Shown here: positions 8,405 to 14,770 of the stretch, in pieces
How positions within the stretch are numbered: position 1 is the first letter of the stretch
How the letters are laid out: every line of letters begins with the position of its first letter
NCBI RefSeq assembly: GCF_014199525.1
Contig: NZ_JACHNU010000009.1
Location: 118,506 to 182,505, forward strand
DNA from: Conexibacter arvalis
GTDB taxonomy: Bacteria; Actinomycetota; Thermoleophilia; Solirubrobacterales; Solirubrobacteraceae
Reading direction: 5' to 3'
DNA: 64,000 nt
Notes under the pieces: model-generated
Told to the model about the DNA's origin: nothing
Database searches by the model: none
The model's input: only the letters and a program-made list of their open reading frames with translations
Made by a program: the position numbers and the translations under genes

Positions 8405-8410
8405 AACGTA
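8405..8410 (-). promoter_or_regulatory. -10 element TACGTT of leaderless MFS transcript
   Basis: On the minus strand TACGTT is followed by 6 bases and then the GTG start of the MFS gene, as at other leaderless starts in this window. Confidence 0.5.
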
Positions 8411-8538
8411 GCGAGCGGCGCTCCGGCGGGCCGCGCGCGGGCGCGCCGTGCCGCGGCCGCCTTTCTCGCCCCGCGGCTGACGCACCGGTCGGCAGAATCG
8501 TGGCGAGGTTTAGCGTTTCTCCACGTCACCTAACCTGT

Positions 8539-8568
8539 GCGATTAAGAGATAATGCGCGATTAAGTGA
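8539..8568. promoter_or_regulatory. Direct repeats GCGATTAAG, possible regulator site
   Basis: GCGATTAAGAGA at 8539 and GCGATTAAGTGA at 8557 form a direct repeat with 18-bp periodicity in an AT-rich island between the divergent MFS and secreted-protein genes. A third GCGATT occurs at 8608. Same-face direct repeats fit a response-regulator-type site; the regulator is unknown. Confidence 0.4.
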
Positions 8569-8596
8569 GAGTCGGCGCACGAACGCTCCACTTCTC

Positions 8597-8626
8597 TTGA
8601 GTGAACTGCGATTCTCTGCGCATAGT
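8597..8626 (+). promoter_or_regulatory. Candidate sigma-70-type promoter for secreted protein
   Basis: TTGAGT (8597-8602), an 18-bp spacer and CATAGT (8621-8626) resemble -35 and -10 boxes. The predicted leader is about 55 bases and includes the GGAGGA Shine-Dalgarno at 8675-8680, 7 bases before the ATG at 8688. Confidence 0.45.
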
Positions 8627-8687
8627 TGTGGCGGGCGGCAGGAGGCCGCTCATGCAGGGGTACGGAACGATCACGGAGGAAGAGCCC

Positions 8688-11033
8688 ATGTCAGGCAGGC
8701 ATGCGGTGCACGCGACGCTGGCCGCGCTCGCGCTCGTCGCCGCGCACGCCGGGACGGCGAGCGCCGCGCAGGTGACCTTGGAACCCTCGCCGGCGGAGGC
8801 GCGCACGTTCGCGACCGGCGCCGGCGGCTGGAGCAGCGGCGTCGACTACGGCGGGCTGCTCTGCGTGCCGGGCGTGACCTGCCCGGCCGCGACGCCGACC
8901 CACGAGACGACGGGCGGAACGGCCGGCGGGGGCGACGGCCACCTGCGCAACGCCTTCGGGACGCTGCTCGGCGTGCTCTCCACGACGACGATCGGCTGGA
9001 CCTCGCCGAGCTTCGTCGCGCCGGCGAACGTCGACGAGGCGACGCTCTCGGTCGCCGTGCGTCCGCAGATCGCCAGCCTGCTGACGATCGGCAGCCTGCG
9101 GCTCGGCATGCGCGTGATCGACGTCGCCGACGGTTCGAGATCGACCGTCGTGGCGGAGCTGCCGCTGACCGCGGCCTCGGCCGAGTTCGCGCCGGTCAGC
9201 GCGCCGGTCCCGACGAGCGCGCTCGTCGCCGGCCGCAGCTATCGCGTCGCGCTCGACGTCGCGCTCACGACGACCGTCTCGGCGGTCGCGGGCGGCAGCG
9301 TCGACCTCGACGACGTCGAGCTGAGGCTGACCGACCTCGAGCCGCCGGCCGGCCTGACCGGCAGCTTCCAGACGAGCGGCCCGCCGCGGGTCGAAGGCGC
9401 CGTCGACCCGCTCGGGCAGGAGACGACGGTCACGGTCGAATACGGCCCGACCGCCGCGTACGGCAGCACGACCGCGCCGGTCGTCGTCGACGGCAGCGGC
9501 GCGCAGCCGTTCGCGATCCCGCTCGCCGACCTGACGCCCGGCGCGACCTACCACTACCGCGTGGTGGCGCGCAACGCCGACGGCACGACCGCGACCGCCG
9601 ATCAGGTCTTCGTCGCACCAACCCCGCCGACGGCCGCCCCGCCGGTCGTCGAGGGGGCGGGCAACCGCCGCGAGCGGACCGTCGTCTTCGACCGCGGCGC
9701 CGACGTCGTCGCCGCGACCGTCGAGGTCGTCGACGGCTCGGGGCATGTCGTCGCCGCCTTCCCCGACGACGACGGCGACGGTGTCGTCGCCGTCACGCTG
9801 CCCGACGGCGACGGCGTCTACGAGGTCCGCGTCGTGCGCGAGAACGCGGCTGAGCAGCGCACGACGAGCGACCCCGTCACGGTGGCGCTCGACCGCGCTG
9901 CGCCGGTCGCCGGCCCCGCGCCGACGGTCAGCGGGCCGCCCGACGCGCTGGTCGTCTCCTTCACCCGCGCCCCCGACGCGGAGCGCGCGGTCGTCGAGCT
10001 GCTCGACGCCGACGGCGCGGTGATCGCGACCGTCGCGGTCGCGGACGGCGCGGCGGAGGCGACCGTCGCCCTTCCCGCCAGACCCGGCACGTACGGCATC
10101 CGTGTCGTGCAGACCGATGCCGCCGGCAACAGCGCCGCGACCCCCGTCACCCCCGTCGAGCGCTCCGCCGGCGGCGGCGACGGCTCTAGCGGCGATGGGA
10201 GCGGCGGCGACGGGAGCGGCGGCGGCGCCGGTGGCGACGGCTCTGGCGGTGACGGGAGCGGCGGGACCGGTGGCGACGGCTCCGGCGGGACCGGTGGCGG
10301 CGGGAGCGGCGGCCCGGACGGGGACGGCTCCGGGGGCGGCAGGACCGGCGGTGCGCGCGGCGGCGTGGGCGGCGACGGCTCCGGCGCAGGCGGAACCGGC
10401 GGCGGCACGGGCGGCGACGGCTCGGGCGCCGGCGCGATCCCGCTCAGCGATCCGGGCCGCTTCGGGCTGCTGCTGCGGCAGTGCTTCGGCGGCGACCTCG
10501 TGCTGACCGACGTGACCGCCCGCGGCGCGCGGATCGCGGTGAGAGGCCTCTCCCGCCACGCGCCCGGGAGCACGGTGACGATCGTCGACCGCGGCGGCAG
10601 ACGGGTCGGCCGCGCGCGGATCGGCACCAACGGCGCCTTCGCGACCGTCGTGCGGGCGCCGGCCTCGAAGCGGGCTCGGCTCGGCGCCGGCTACCGCGCG
10701 GTCGTCGCCGGCATGCGCTCGCCGCTCGTGCGGCTGCGGCGCGCGAACGTGCTGACCGCCGTCACGGTGCGCGGCGCGACGATCGCGATCCGCGGTCGCG
10801 TCGACCGCGCGCGGCTCGGCACGCTGAAGCGACTCCGCGTATTCGGCGGCGCCGGGGCGACCGCCTGCGCGCGGACCGGCCGGCTGGCGATCGTCGGCAA
10901 GGTCGCGATCGACCGCCGCACCGGCGCCTACCGCCTGCGCGTGCGCGCGCCGAAGGGCGCCGGCCGCGTGGTCGTGCGGACGCAGGCGTTCGGCACGAAG
11001 CTGACCAGCCGCAGCTCCTTCGCGGTGAAGTAG
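8688..11033 (+). CDS. Secreted Fn3-like, Gly/Ser/Asp-rich protein
   Basis: This 781-residue protein is exported: residues 1-27 form a Sec signal peptide (hydrophobic core LAALALVAAHA, cleavage after TASAA). A beta-rich N-terminal domain follows, then a fibronectin-III-like module (about 225-305, with VEYGPTAAYGSTT and PGATYHYRVVARNADGT), two bacterial Ig-like modules and a long Gly/Ser/Asp linker (about 490-580, repeated GGDGSGG). The C-terminal 190 residues hold two related beta-repeats (VLTDVTARGARIAVRGLS and VLTAVTVRGATIAIRGRV). There is no sortase motif or catalytic site; it is probably an extracellular structural or adhesive protein. ATG 8688 follows a perfect GGAGGA. DNA coding for the linker is repetitive. 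Confidence 0.82.
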   Translation: MSGRHAVHATLAALALVAAHAGTASAAQVTLEPSPAEARTFATGAGGWSSGVDYGGLLCVPGVTCPAATPTHETTGGTAGGGDGHLRNAFGTLLGVLSTTTIGWTSPSFVAPANVDEATLSVAVRPQIASLLTIGSLRLGMRVIDVADGSRSTVVAELPLTAASAEFAPVSAPVPTSALVAGRSYRVALDVALTTTVSAVAGGSVDLDDVELRLTDLEPPAGLTGSFQTSGPPRVEGAVDPLGQETTVTVEYGPTAAYGSTTAPVVVDGSGAQPFAIPLADLTPGATYHYRVVARNADGTTATADQVFVAPTPPTAAPPVVEGAGNRRERTVVFDRGADVVAATVEVVDGSGHVVAAFPDDDGDGVVAVTLPDGDGVYEVRVVRENAAEQRTTSDPVTVALDRAAPVAGPAPTVSGPPDALVVSFTRAPDAERAVVELLDADGAVIATVAVADGAAEATVALPARPGTYGIRVVQTDAAGNSAATPVTPVERSAGGGDGSSGDGSGGDGSGGGAGGDGSGGDGSGGTGGDGSGGTGGGGSGGPDGDGSGGGRTGGARGGVGGDGSGAGGTGGGTGGDGSGAGAIPLSDPGRFGLLLRQCFGGDLVLTDVTARGARIAVRGLSRHAPGSTVTIVDRGGRRVGRARIGTNGAFATVVRAPASKRARLGAGYRAVVAGMRSPLVRLRRANVLTAVTVRGATIAIRGRVDRARLGTLKRLRVFGGAGATACARTGRLAIVGKVAIDRRTGAYRLRVRAPKGAGRVVVRTQAFGTKLTSRSSFAVK

Positions 11034-11182
11034 CCGGTCGCGCGCCCGGCGCCCCACCACGCCGGCCGCTCCGCCTCCCGCCCGGGAAGCGCGGAGCTGC
11101 CGGCCGGCGGGGCCTGCCGGTGCCGGCGGGCCGCTGCCGAGGCGGCCGGGCCGGAGCCGCCGCCGGCGGCACGGCCGGGCCG

Positions 11183-11217
11183 GAGCCCGCGGCCGGCTGG
11201 CGGTCGGCCGCGGGCTC
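11183..11217. terminator. Bidirectional stem-loop between convergent genes
   Basis: GAGCCCGCGGCCG and CGGCCGCGGGCTC form a perfect 13-bp stem around a 9-base loop, between the secreted-protein gene and the convergent cupin gene, overlapping the latter's stop codon. No T-run follows, as usual in very GC-rich actinobacteria. Confidence 0.6.
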
Positions 11218-11641
11218 AGCCGCCCAGCTCGGGCGGCAGCGCTCTCGGGCCGTCGGGATAGAGGTCGGCGAGCCGCTCGGGCGTCATCTCCTTCGTGTTC
11301 GCCGCCTCGGCCGGCGCGCCGGCGACCAGCCACAGCGCGTCGGCGTCGGTGTCGTTGAAGATCTGGCGCAGCGTGCGCGGCTCGACCAGCAGCGCCGACA
11401 GCGGCTCGAGCGTCAGCAGGTCGTCGCCGACGCGGATCCGGCCGGTCCCCTCCAGCACGACGTACAGCTCGTGCTGCTGGTCGTGGCGGTGGCGGGTCGA
11501 CGCCTGGCCGGGCCGCAGCCGCCACAGGCGGGCGCCGAGCGTCGTCGCCCCGAGCTGGCCGGCGAGGTCGGTGTTGTCGACGCCCATCTGGTTCGACGGC
11601 CGCCAGAACGCGTCGGCCGCGGGCAGGACTCTGTAGCTCAT
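11216..11641 (-). CDS. Single-domain cupin protein
   Basis: The 141-residue cytoplasmic protein has the two cupin motifs: motif 1 GQASTRHRHDQQHELYVVLEGTGRIRVGDD (HxH...E metal ligands, about 56-85) and motif 2 LEPLSALLVEPRTLRQIFNDTDADALWLV, where the usual motif-2 His is replaced by Arg. Metal binding may therefore rest on motif 1 alone. Family members serve as isomerases, dioxygenases or sugar-binding sensors; nothing here narrows the role. ATG 11641 is chosen because TACCCT lies 8 bases upstream (leaderless); a longer frame reaches into low-similarity sequence. It is divergent from the DtxR-like gene. Confidence 0.8.
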   Translation of the reverse strand: MSYRVLPAADAFWRPSNQMGVDNTDLAGQLGATTLGARLWRLRPGQASTRHRHDQQHELYVVLEGTGRIRVGDDLLTLEPLSALLVEPRTLRQIFNDTDADALWLVAGAPAEAANTKEMTPERLADLYPDGPRALPPELGG

Positions 11642-11649
11642 GGCCGCGC

Positions 11650-11655
11650 AGGGTA
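11650..11655 (-). promoter_or_regulatory. -10 element TACCCT for cupin gene
   Basis: The minus-strand hexamer TACCCT is separated by 8 bases from the cupin ATG (start at 11641), consistent with a leaderless mRNA. Confidence 0.5.
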
Positions 11656-11762
11656 GTGGTCGCCGCCATCGGCGTGGCGCGCCCGCGCTCGGCGGGCGGC
11701 CCCCGCGCATCCGCCCGTTCGCGTACGCTCCGAGCCCCGGCGCATCGGCGCCGCGAGCTGTG

Positions 11763-11800
11763 TTGAATGCCTGGCTATCTTTAGCTTTTTGCGTTATCAT
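11763..11800 (+). promoter_or_regulatory. AT-rich promoter of the DtxR-like gene
   Basis: This is one of the few AT-rich patches in the window. TATCAT at 11795-11800 ends 8 bases before ATG 11809, a leaderless -10. No well-matched -35 is spaced correctly; TTGAAT at 11763 is too far away. No clean DtxR palindrome is visible. Confidence 0.5.
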
Positions 11801-11808
11801 CCTCGCTG

Positions 11809-12273
11809 ATGTCGGAGCAGCCCTCCCCCAGTCGCGCTGAGGCGCGGTACCTCGAGACGATCGCCCAGCTCGGCGGAGACCGCCATTCGGTCGCGGCCGC
11901 CGCGGTCGCGCGTGCGCTCGAGCTGTCGGCTCCGACCGTCCACGAGATGCTCCGCCGGCTCGCCCGCGACGGCTACATCGAGAGAGCGGAGCAGCGCGGC
12001 TGGAAGCTGACCGCCCAGGGCCGCCACGAGGCCGCCGCGATGCGCCGCCGCCGCAGCGTCGTCGAGCGCTTCCTGAGGACGCAGACGACGATCCCCGCCG
12101 AGGAGATCGCCGAGGAGGCCGACCATCTGCTGGCCGCGATCTCCCCGAAGCTCGAGCAGCACCTGCGGCTCGCCGGCTGGACCGGCGACTTCGCCTGCGA
12201 CACCAGCCCGGTCGGCGACCGCATCAGGTCGACGCCGGCGCGCCCCGGCGCCGCCCGCCGCGGCGCCGCCTGA
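11809..12273 (+). CDS. DtxR/MntR-fold regulator lacking metal ligands
   Basis: The 154-residue protein has the DtxR winged-helix N-terminus (AEARYLETIAQL, VARALELSAPTVHEMLRRLARDGYI, RGWKLTAQGR, about 10-75) and the helical dimerisation domain (VVERFLRTQTTIPAEEIAEEADHLLAAISPKLEQHL). There is no SH3-like third domain, as in MntR. Compared with DtxR, the metal ligands appear lost: His79 is Arg, His98 is Ala, Cys102 is Asp, Glu105 is Leu and His106 is Ala. It may therefore bind DNA without metal or sense something else. The Ala/Arg tail after residue 135 is disordered. It is divergent from the cupin gene, a possible target. ATG 11809 is supported by the -10 at 11795. Confidence 0.8.
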   Translation: MSEQPSPSRAEARYLETIAQLGGDRHSVAAAAVARALELSAPTVHEMLRRLARDGYIERAEQRGWKLTAQGRHEAAAMRRRRSVVERFLRTQTTIPAEEIAEEADHLLAAISPKLEQHLRLAGWTGDFACDTSPVGDRIRSTPARPGAARRGAA

Positions 12274-12338
12274 TCGGCGCGGCGGAACCGCCGCGGCAGC
12301 CAGCCGGGCGGCAGGAGGCATCGCGCCGGCCGGCCGGC

Positions 12339-12344
12339 TACCCT
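12339..12344 (+). promoter_or_regulatory. -10 element TACCCT for rnhA
   Basis: TACCCT ends 8 bases before the GTG start at 12353, consistent with a leaderless transcript, and supports GTG over any later start. Confidence 0.5.
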
Positions 12345-12352
12345 TCCGCGCC

Positions 12353-12877
12353 GTGCCCCAGCCCCGTCGCCGCGTCAGACGCGCCAAGCCAGTTGAGAGA
12401 CCGCTCGAGCAGCTGCCCGGTGAGGCGCTGGTCTGGACCGACGGAGCCTGCAAGGGCAACCCCGGTCCCGGCGGCTGGGCGGCGATCGTCGTGCCGGCCG
12501 ACGGCGGCGCGCCGCTGGAGATCTCCGGCGGCGAGCCGGCGACGACCAACAACCGCATGGAGTACACGGCCGCGCTGGAGGGCCTGCGCGCCCTCCCGGC
12601 CGGCAGCCGCGCCTGCATCGTCACCGACTCGCAGCTGATGCTCAATTCGATGACGAGATGGATCGCCGGGTGGAAGCGCAAGGGCTGGAAGACGGCGAGC
12701 GGCGACCCGGTCAAGAACCAGGACCTCGTGATGGCGCTGGAGGCCGAGATCGGCCGCCACGAGGCCGTCCGCTGGCACTGGGTCCGCGGGCACGAGACCG
12801 GCGACGCCCACGCCCACAAGGCGCTCAACGACCGCGCCGACAGGCTCGCCGTCGCCGCGGCCGCCGCGGCCGCCTGA
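12353..12877 (+). CDS. rnhA: Ribonuclease HI
   Basis: The 174-residue protein degrades the RNA strand of RNA-DNA hybrids. The catalytic carboxylates are all visible: Asp in WTDGACKGNPGPGGW (about 29), Glu in NNRMEYTAAL (about 69), Asp in IVTDSQLMLNSM (about 90) and Asp in LNDRADRLA (about 162); the WVRGHETGDAHA loop carries the conserved His. The basic handle region (GWKRKGWKTASGDPVKNQDL) is present, as in E. coli RNase HI. The first 25 residues are basic and precede the fold. GTG 12353 is supported by TACCCT upstream. The methyltransferase-like gene follows on the same strand. Confidence 0.93.
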   Translation: MPQPRRRVRRAKPVERPLEQLPGEALVWTDGACKGNPGPGGWAAIVVPADGGAPLEISGGEPATTNNRMEYTAALEGLRALPAGSRACIVTDSQLMLNSMTRWIAGWKRKGWKTASGDPVKNQDLVMALEAEIGRHEAVRWHWVRGHETGDAHAHKALNDRADRLAVAAAAAAA

Positions 12878-12919
12878 GCGACCTCCCGCCCGCGCCGGCG
12901 ACCCGCCATCCTGTCAGCG

Positions 12920-14026
12920 ATGGCTTCCCGCTCGCGCTCCCGTTCCCGCACCGGTCGCGGCGGCCGCCGCGACGACGCGGTCCGCTGGGCGGCGGCGCGC
13001 GTCGAGCTGACGACGCCGTTCGCGCACGCGGAGGTCGTGCCCGAGGAGGGGCGGCCGTGGCGGCGGCTGCTGCGGCTCGACAGCGAGGACTGCTCGCACG
13101 TCGACCTGCGCGACCCGGCGCGGATCGACTTCGCCTACGTCCGCCGGATCGCCGACCTCGCCGACGCGCTCGCGCCGCCGCGCGCCCCGCTGCGCGTCCT
13201 CCATCTCGGCGGCGGCGGCTTCACGCTGCCGCGCTACCTGGAGGCGACCCGCCCCGGGTCGCGCAGCGAGGTCGCCGAGATCGACCGCGGCCTCGTCGAG
13301 CTGGCGCGCGAGCAGCTCGGCCTCAGAACCGGCCCGCGGCTGCGCGTCCGCGTCGCCGACGCCCGCGAGGTGCTGCGGCGGCGGACGCCGGGCAGCGCCG
13401 ACCTCGTCGTGCTCGACGCCTTCCACGGCACGTCGGTCCCCGAGCATCTGACGACCGCGGAGTGCGTCGCGGAGGCCGCCCGCGCGCTGGCCCCGGGCGG
13501 TGCCTTCGCCGCCAACGTGATCGACGTCCCGCCGCTGCCCGCCGCACGAGCGCTCACCGCCGCCGCGCGCGCCGTCTTCGGCGACGTCGCGATCGTCGCG
13601 ACGCGCAAGGTCGTGCGCGGCCGCCAGGGCGGCAACGTCGTCGTGCTCGGCGCGCCGGGGCGGCTGCCGCTGCGCGAGCTGTCGCGCCGCGCGCTCGCCG
13701 GACCGGTCCCCGAGCTGGTCGTCGGCGGCGACGAGCTGACCGCATGGCTCGGAGGCGCGAAGCCCCTGCACGACCCGCCGGCGGACGCGATGGCTCCCGG
13801 CGGTCCCGCATCCGACCGTGTCGGCGACGACGCGACCGCCGCTCCCGCCGGTCCCGCGTCCGACCGTGTCGGCACCGCCCCGACCGTCGCTCCCGGCGGT
13901 CCCACATCCGACCGCGTCGGCGACGACGCGACCGCCGCATCCGGCGACCGGCCGCCCGACGATCCCGCGCCTGCGAAGCTGGGCCGATGCGGCGGATCAC
14001 CTGGCTCGGGCACGCGACCGTCCTGA
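12920..14026 (+). CDS. Spermidine-synthase-like methyltransferase with repeat tail
   Basis: The 368-residue protein has a Rossmann core like spermidine synthase or a fused SAM-dependent methyltransferase: VLHLGGGGFTLPRYL (motif I, about 94-108), VAEIDRGLVELAREQL (acidic motif), RVADAREVL, DLVVLDAFHGTSVPEHLTT (catalytic-loop region) and PGGAFAANVIDV. The N-terminal beta-hairpin domain (HAEVVPEEGRPWRRLLRLDS) matches spermidine synthases. The Asp-Tyr catalytic pair of true spermidine synthase is replaced by Asp-Ala-Phe, so a different acceptor is likely. The C-terminal 75 residues are three 16-residue repeats (GPASDRVGDDATA type) and run 40 bases into the following metallo-hydrolase gene. Confidence 0.75.
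   Translation: MASRSRSRSRTGRGGRRDDAVRWAAARVELTTPFAHAEVVPEEGRPWRRLLRLDSEDCSHVDLRDPARIDFAYVRRIADLADALAPPRAPLRVLHLGGGGFTLPRYLEATRPGSRSEVAEIDRGLVELAREQLGLRTGPRLRVRVADAREVLRRRTPGSADLVVLDAFHGTSVPEHLTTAECVAEAARALAPGGAFAANVIDVPPLPAARALTAAARAVFGDVAIVATRKVVRGRQGGNVVVLGAPGRLPLRELSRRALAGPVPELVVGGDELTAWLGGAKPLHDPPADAMAPGGPASDRVGDDATAAPAGPASDRVGTAPTVAPGGPTSDRVGDDATAASGDRPPDDPAPAKLGRCGGSPGSGTRPS
13793..13936. repeat. Three tandem 48-bp repeats
   Basis: Three copies start at 13793, 13841 and 13889, each encoding 16 residues with core GP(A/T)SDRVG in the tail of the methyltransferase-like gene. Copies 1 and 3 are more alike than copy 2. The repeats abut the start of the next gene at 13987. Confidence 0.8.
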
Positions 14027-14724
14027 TCGAGACCGGCGACGGGACGCGGCTGCTGACCGACCCGGTCCTGCGCGGCCGGGTCGCCCATCTGCGCCGCCAC
14101 GCGCCGCCGGCCGCCCCGCCGGAGCCGGTCGACGCGGTGCTCGTCTCGCACGTCCACCACGACCATCTCGACCGCCCGACGCTGAAGCGGATCGCGGGCG
14201 CGCGGACGCGGGTCGTGCTGCCGCGCGGCGCCGCGGGGCTGGTGCGCGGGCTCGGCTTCGGCGCGGTCGCCGAGGTCGCCGCCGGCGATCGGCCGCGGAT
14301 CGCGGGAGCCGAGGTCGCGGTCGTCCCCGCGTGGCATCCGGCGAGACGCTGGCCGCGCTCGCCCCAGCTCGACGCGCTCGGCTTCGTCGTCGACGGGATC
14401 TGGTTCGCCGGCGACACCGACCTCGACGAGCGGATGGCGCAGCTGCGCGGGACGGTCGAGGTCGCGCTCGTGCCGATCTGGGGCTGGGGGCCGTCGCTCG
14501 GGCCGGGACATCTCGACCCGGAGGGCGCGGCGCGCGCGCTCGCGCTCGTCGAGCCGGCCGTCGCCGTCCCGATCCACTGGGGGACCTACCTCCCCTACGG
14601 CCTCCACCGCCGGCACGGCGGCGTGCTGCGCGAGCCGGCCGACCGGTTCGCGCGCCATGCCGCCCGGCTCGCGCCCCGCACGCGGGTCGAGCTGCTGGAG
14701 CCGGGCGGGACGCTCGCGCTCTGA
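13987..14724 (+). CDS. MBL-fold metallo-hydrolase (UlaG/NAPE-PLD-like)
   Basis: The 245-residue protein starts MRRITWLGHATVLIE, as in YtnP/UlaG-like metal-dependent hydrolases. The zinc motif HVHHDH (SHVHHDHLD, about 54-62), His in PAWHPARRW, Asp in WFAGDTDLDE and His in VPIHWGTYLPYG complete a binuclear site. Family members hydrolyse phosphodiesters, lactones or N-acyl-phosphatidylethanolamine; the substrate is not assignable. ATG 13987 overlaps the end of the upstream methyltransferase-like gene by 40 bases, so the two are probably translated together; GAAGCT 6 bases upstream could alternatively act as an internal -10. Confidence 0.84.
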   Translation: MRRITWLGHATVLIETGDGTRLLTDPVLRGRVAHLRRHAPPAAPPEPVDAVLVSHVHHDHLDRPTLKRIAGARTRVVLPRGAAGLVRGLGFGAVAEVAAGDRPRIAGAEVAVVPAWHPARRWPRSPQLDALGFVVDGIWFAGDTDLDERMAQLRGTVEVALVPIWGWGPSLGPGHLDPEGAARALALVEPAVAVPIHWGTYLPYGLHRRHGGVLREPADRFARHAARLAPRTRVELLEPGGTLAL

Positions 14725-14738
14725 CGCCGGAGCCGGCC

Positions 14739-14756
14739 GCGCGCGACATCGCGCGC
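14739..14756. terminator. Stem-loop between convergent genes
   Basis: GCGCGCGA, 2 bases, TCGCGCGC: a perfect 8-bp inverted repeat between the end of the metallo-hydrolase gene (14724) and the stop of the convergent phosphodiesterase gene (14771). It probably acts in both directions. Confidence 0.45.
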
Positions 14757-14770
14757 GAGTCGGGCAGGCC

